Origin: an uncultured Collinsella sp.
GTDB taxonomy: Bacteria; Actinomycetota; Coriobacteriia; Coriobacteriales; Coriobacteriaceae
Length of the DNA: 15,808 nt
Reading direction: 5' to 3'
NCBI GenBank assembly: GCA_934655835.1
Contig: CAKUHM010000014.1
Location: forward strand, 1-15,808
In this document: positions 13,752 through 15,808 of the stretch, piece by piece
Layout of the letters: each line of letters begins with the position of its first letter
Numbering within the stretch: the first letter of the stretch is position 1
Position numbers and translations under genes: made by a program
The notes under the pieces: generated by a model
Database searches by the model: none
What the model saw: only the letters and a program-made list of their open reading frames with translations
What the model was told of the DNA's origin: nothing

Positions 13752-14681
13752 CTACCTGTTTGCTTCAATGAGCTTTTCAAGCCTCAAAACTCGATGGTAG
13801 AGGGCCGACTTCGACAAGGGAGGGTCAGCCATCTCCCCCAAATCGCGCAGTGACAGATCGGGATAGCGCTCGCGCAGGTCGCAAAAGACCGCCAAGGCGT
13901 CCGGAAGTGTGTCGCGCAAACCCCTCTGTTCGAGCTCATCTATCAACGCAAGCTGATGCTGGGCAGCGCCCGCACTTCTGGTCTGATTGGCCAGCTCGGC
14001 ATTCACGCGACGGTTTACGTCGTTCTTAACCAATTTGACCGCGCGCGCTTCCTCGATCTCGGCAACACTGCGCTTGGCTCCGACCAGCTTTAGGAGATGC
14101 TCGATCTCCTCGGCGCTCTTAATGTACACGGCATAGGACCCGCGCCGTGCGTTGACGCGCGCATGGACCCCAATCTGCTCCAATAGATCGCAAAGTCCCC
14201 GGGCATACTGCTCGCCCTGCACCGCGATCTCCAAATGAAAGTCGCCGCGGGGATCGGCCACGAAACCGCCGGCGATGAGCGCGCCGCGGATGTAGGCAAG
14301 CCTGCAGCAGGGGCGGGCAACGATGTGCCGGGGAACACCGGCGACGAGTCCTCCCCTGCGGTCGAGAATGCCCAGCAGCACCAGAGCCTTGTCCAGGTCG
14401 GGCTGATCGGGCAGGGTAATGAGATAGTTACGGACCTTATGCAAGACCGATTTTCGAACGGTGAATTCCGTTTTAAGCTTAAGGATGCGATGCGTCAGTG
14501 TGATCATCGTGCGCGCGACGGCACCCGTCTCGGTCGCGACCGTCAAACGATACCGCCCGGAGCCGGCCAGCGAAAGTGTACCGCTCACACGCGTCAGGGC
14601 GGCAAGCGTCGACAAATCGCAGTATTCACATTCGGGTTCGCAGCGCGCGAGCTCGTCACGCACCTCGGCGGTAAACGACAT
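13752..14681 (-). CDS. whiA: DNA-binding protein WhiA
   Basis: WhiA proteins control sporulation or cell-division genes in actinobacteria and affect division in Bacillus. They join a degenerate LAGLIDADG homing-endonuclease fold to a helix-turn-helix. The 309 residues show the LAGLIDADG-like core at about 125-152 (CCRLAYIRGALIAGGFV) and a C-terminal HTH of about 50 residues with LSLRDLGEMADPPLSKSALYH, near the end as expected. The N-terminus has cysteines 14, 18 and 21 (CEPECEYC), a spacing that could bind metal. The start lies 6 nt after the rapZ stop with only a weak AGG ahead, pointing to coupling with rapZ. No terminator is visible between its stop and gap. The regulatory targets in this organism are unknown. 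Confidence 0.93.
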   Translation of the reverse strand: MSFTAEVRDELARCEPECEYCDLSTLAALTRVSGTLSLAGSGRYRLTVATETGAVARTMITLTHRILKLKTEFTVRKSVLHKVRNYLITLPDQPDLDKALVLLGILDRRGGLVAGVPRHIVARPCCRLAYIRGALIAGGFVADPRGDFHLEIAVQGEQYARGLCDLLEQIGVHARVNARRGSYAVYIKSAEEIEHLLKLVGAKRSVAEIEEARAVKLVKNDVNRRVNAELANQTRSAGAAQHQLALIDELEQRGLRDTLPDALAVFCDLRERYPDLSLRDLGEMADPPLSKSALYHRVLRLEKLIEANR

Positions 14682-14687
14682 GCAGGC

Positions 14688-15608
14688 CTATGCTTTCGTG
14701 TTGGCGCGCGACAGGTCGCGATGGGAAATGCTCACGTGATACTGGGCGCCTTCCAGGTAACGGGCCGTGGCCTCGGCAATGGCGACGCTACGGTGCTGTC
14801 CGCCCGTGCAGCCGATGGCGATAGAAAGCTGCGGTTTACCCTCCGCGATATAGCCCGGCATCACTGTATCGAGCAGCTGTGTCCAAGCCTTCCAAAACTC
14901 CTGCGTCTTGGGATGGTCCAGAACAAAATCGGAGACCTTTTTATCGAGACCGGTCATCGTGCGCATCTCGGGATCGTAGAACGGATTAGGCAGGAAGCGG
15001 ACATCGATCATAATGTCCGCCTCGACGGGCATGCCGTGCTTAAAGCCAAACGAGAACACGTGGACATCCATAAGCTGCTGGTCGGACAGCTCAGAAAAAG
15101 CCATGCGCAGCTTGTTGCGCAGCGCAGAGGTACGCAGACGGCTCGTGTCGATAATCATATCGGCTCGATCGCGCACGCCCTGCAGCTGAAGGCGCTCGCG
15201 CTGAATGGCATCGGCCGTAGTCTCCCCCGGCTTGGCAATGGGATGACGGCGGCGATTTTCGCTGTAGCGACGAATCAGCACCTCGTCAGAAGCCTCCAGG
15301 AACACGATGTCGCAGCTCATCTCGCGTTCTTCGAGCGCGGCGACCGCATCGAGCAACTCGTCAAACAGTCCCTGGCTACGCAAATCGCAGGTGACGGCGA
15401 GATGCCTGCCCACGCCCGTATTGATGCCGACGAGCTCGGCAAGCTGGGCGATGAGACGCGGAGGCAGGTTATCAATGCAAAAATAGCCCATGTCCTCGAA
15501 CACGTGCATGGCCTGTGTGCGGCCCGATCCGGACATTCCGGTGATGATGACGATATCGGGGATGCGCTCCGAGCGCTCCGCCGCATCCATGGCATCTCCC
15601 TTTTGCAT
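14688..15608 (-). CDS. rapZ: RapZ/YvcJ family nucleotide-binding protein
   Basis: In E. coli RapZ binds glucosamine-6-phosphate and guides decay of the GlmZ RNA; the Bacillus YvcJ hydrolyses nucleotides. The 306 residues contain a Walker A-like loop GMSGSGRT (24-31) with Arg in place of the usual Lys, as I recall in other actinobacterial members. They also have EDMGYFCIDNLPP, the C-terminal-domain motifs DVRFLPNPFYDPEMR, and GCTGGQHRSVAIAE. Two starts fit: 15608, with GGGAGG 6 nt upstream, and 15590, with GGGAG 5 nt upstream, giving 300 residues. I chose 15608 for the stronger site. It forms a pair with whiA, but yvcK, usually between them, is absent here. Confidence 0.92.
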   Translation of the reverse strand: MQKGDAMDAAERSERIPDIVIITGMSGSGRTQAMHVFEDMGYFCIDNLPPRLIAQLAELVGINTGVGRHLAVTCDLRSQGLFDELLDAVAALEEREMSCDIVFLEASDEVLIRRYSENRRRHPIAKPGETTADAIQRERLQLQGVRDRADMIIDTSRLRTSALRNKLRMAFSELSDQQLMDVHVFSFGFKHGMPVEADIMIDVRFLPNPFYDPEMRTMTGLDKKVSDFVLDHPKTQEFWKAWTQLLDTVMPGYIAEGKPQLSIAIGCTGGQHRSVAIAEATARYLEGAQYHVSISHRDLSRANTKA

Positions 15609-15622
15609 GTGCTGCCTCCCAA

Positions 15623-15658
15623 AAACAAGCGCGGGACCCAGCAACCCGGATCCCGCGC
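15623..15658 (-). terminator. Terminator-like hairpin between nanE and rapZ
   Basis: An 8-bp stem, GCGCGGGA/TCCCGCGC (15629-15636 with 15651-15658), is extended inward by CC/GG across a bulge. On the minus strand it is followed by TTGTTTTTGG, just before the rapZ ribosome site at 15615-15620. It can end the nanE transcript, or act as an attenuator for rapZ if transcription starts upstream of it. Confidence 0.75.
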
Positions 15659-15709
15659 GGTCAATTGCCTATATTGAGTATACCGCCCCGAGCGGATACG
15701 AGGCTTGTC

Positions 15710-15808
15710 TTACGCCTCAAGCGCAGCCTTGAACCAACTCGTAATACTCGTGGGATGCGTGATGGCGGTGCCGACGACAACGGCCCAGGCGCCAGCATCG
15801 ATCGCGGC
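15710..15808 (-). CDS. nanE: Probable N-acylglucosamine-6-phosphate 2-epimerase, C-terminal fragment
   Basis: Only the last 32 residues are in the window and the frame is open at the right edge. They read AIDAGAWAVVVGTAITHPTS followed by a short amphipathic helix and a TAA stop. This matches the end of NanE, which converts N-acetylmannosamine 6-phosphate to N-acetylglucosamine 6-phosphate: the GAxAVVVGxAIT strand is the last phosphate-binding element of that TIM barrel. Other TIM-barrel phosphate-binding enzymes end similarly, so the assignment is probable rather than certain. It precedes rapZ on the same strand by about 100 nt, with a terminator between them. Confidence 0.65.
   Translation of the reverse strand, partial: AAIDAGAWAVVVGTAITHPTSITSWFKAALEA

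Noticed and set aside
1..15808. CRISPR arrays, tRNA or rRNA genes, known riboswitches
   Set aside because: No regularly spaced repeats, tRNA-like cloverleaf, rRNA-like sequence or recognised riboswitch core was noticed on either strand; no computational scan could be run.

Overview
The window looks like a chromosomal segment of a Coriobacteriia-type actinobacterium; Collinsella or a close relative is my best guess. This rests on moderately high GC, the order rapZ-whiA-gap-pgk-tpiA-(gpmI)-secG, which echoes the actinobacterial uvrC-rapZ-yvcK-whiA-gap-pgk-tpi-secG cluster, and an anaerobe-like gene set (acetate kinase, oligopeptide uptake). The species is an inference; no rRNA is present.

Layout. 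(1) 2-301, +: the 3' end of acetate kinase, closed by a strong hairpin terminator. (2) 360-2115, +: a very GC-rich IS110-type mobile element. Its transposase (826-2115) has the DEDD residues, a Transposase_20 domain and an unexpected C-terminal XRE-like helix-turn-helix. The 466-base stretch before it lacks a convincing gene but holds several hairpins where IS110 elements encode a bridge RNA. (3) 2128-8173, -: a complete oligopeptide ABC importer operon, oppA-oppB-oppC-oppD-oppF. It has a candidate promoter/operator region before oppA, an attenuator-like hairpin between oppA and oppB, and a terminator facing the element. (4) 8408-13558, -: lower glycolysis, gap-pgk-tpiA-gpmI, followed by secG; hairpin terminators follow gap, gpmI and secG. 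(5) 13752-15608, -: rapZ-whiA, 6 nt apart, with no visible terminator before gap. (6) 15710-15808, -: the C-terminal end of a probable NanE epimerase, followed by a terminator just before rapZ.

How it works together: Opp brings in peptides. Gap, Pgk, TpiA and GpmI carry triose phosphates to 2-phosphoglycerate, and acetate kinase makes ATP from acetyl phosphate. RapZ and NanE both touch amino-sugar phosphate metabolism, and WhiA is a DNA-binding regulator. SecG serves the Sec translocon.

The most unusual part is the IS110 element: an HTH-fused transposase, a structured 5' non-coding region, a base-composition break at its 3' end, and a position between two convergent transcription units. Smaller points of interest are a cre/LacI-like palindrome upstream of gap, phased repeats plus a palindrome at the oppA promoter, the absence of yvcK between rapZ and whiA, and a terminator-like hairpin in the short rapZ leader. 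No CRISPR array, tRNA or rRNA was seen.
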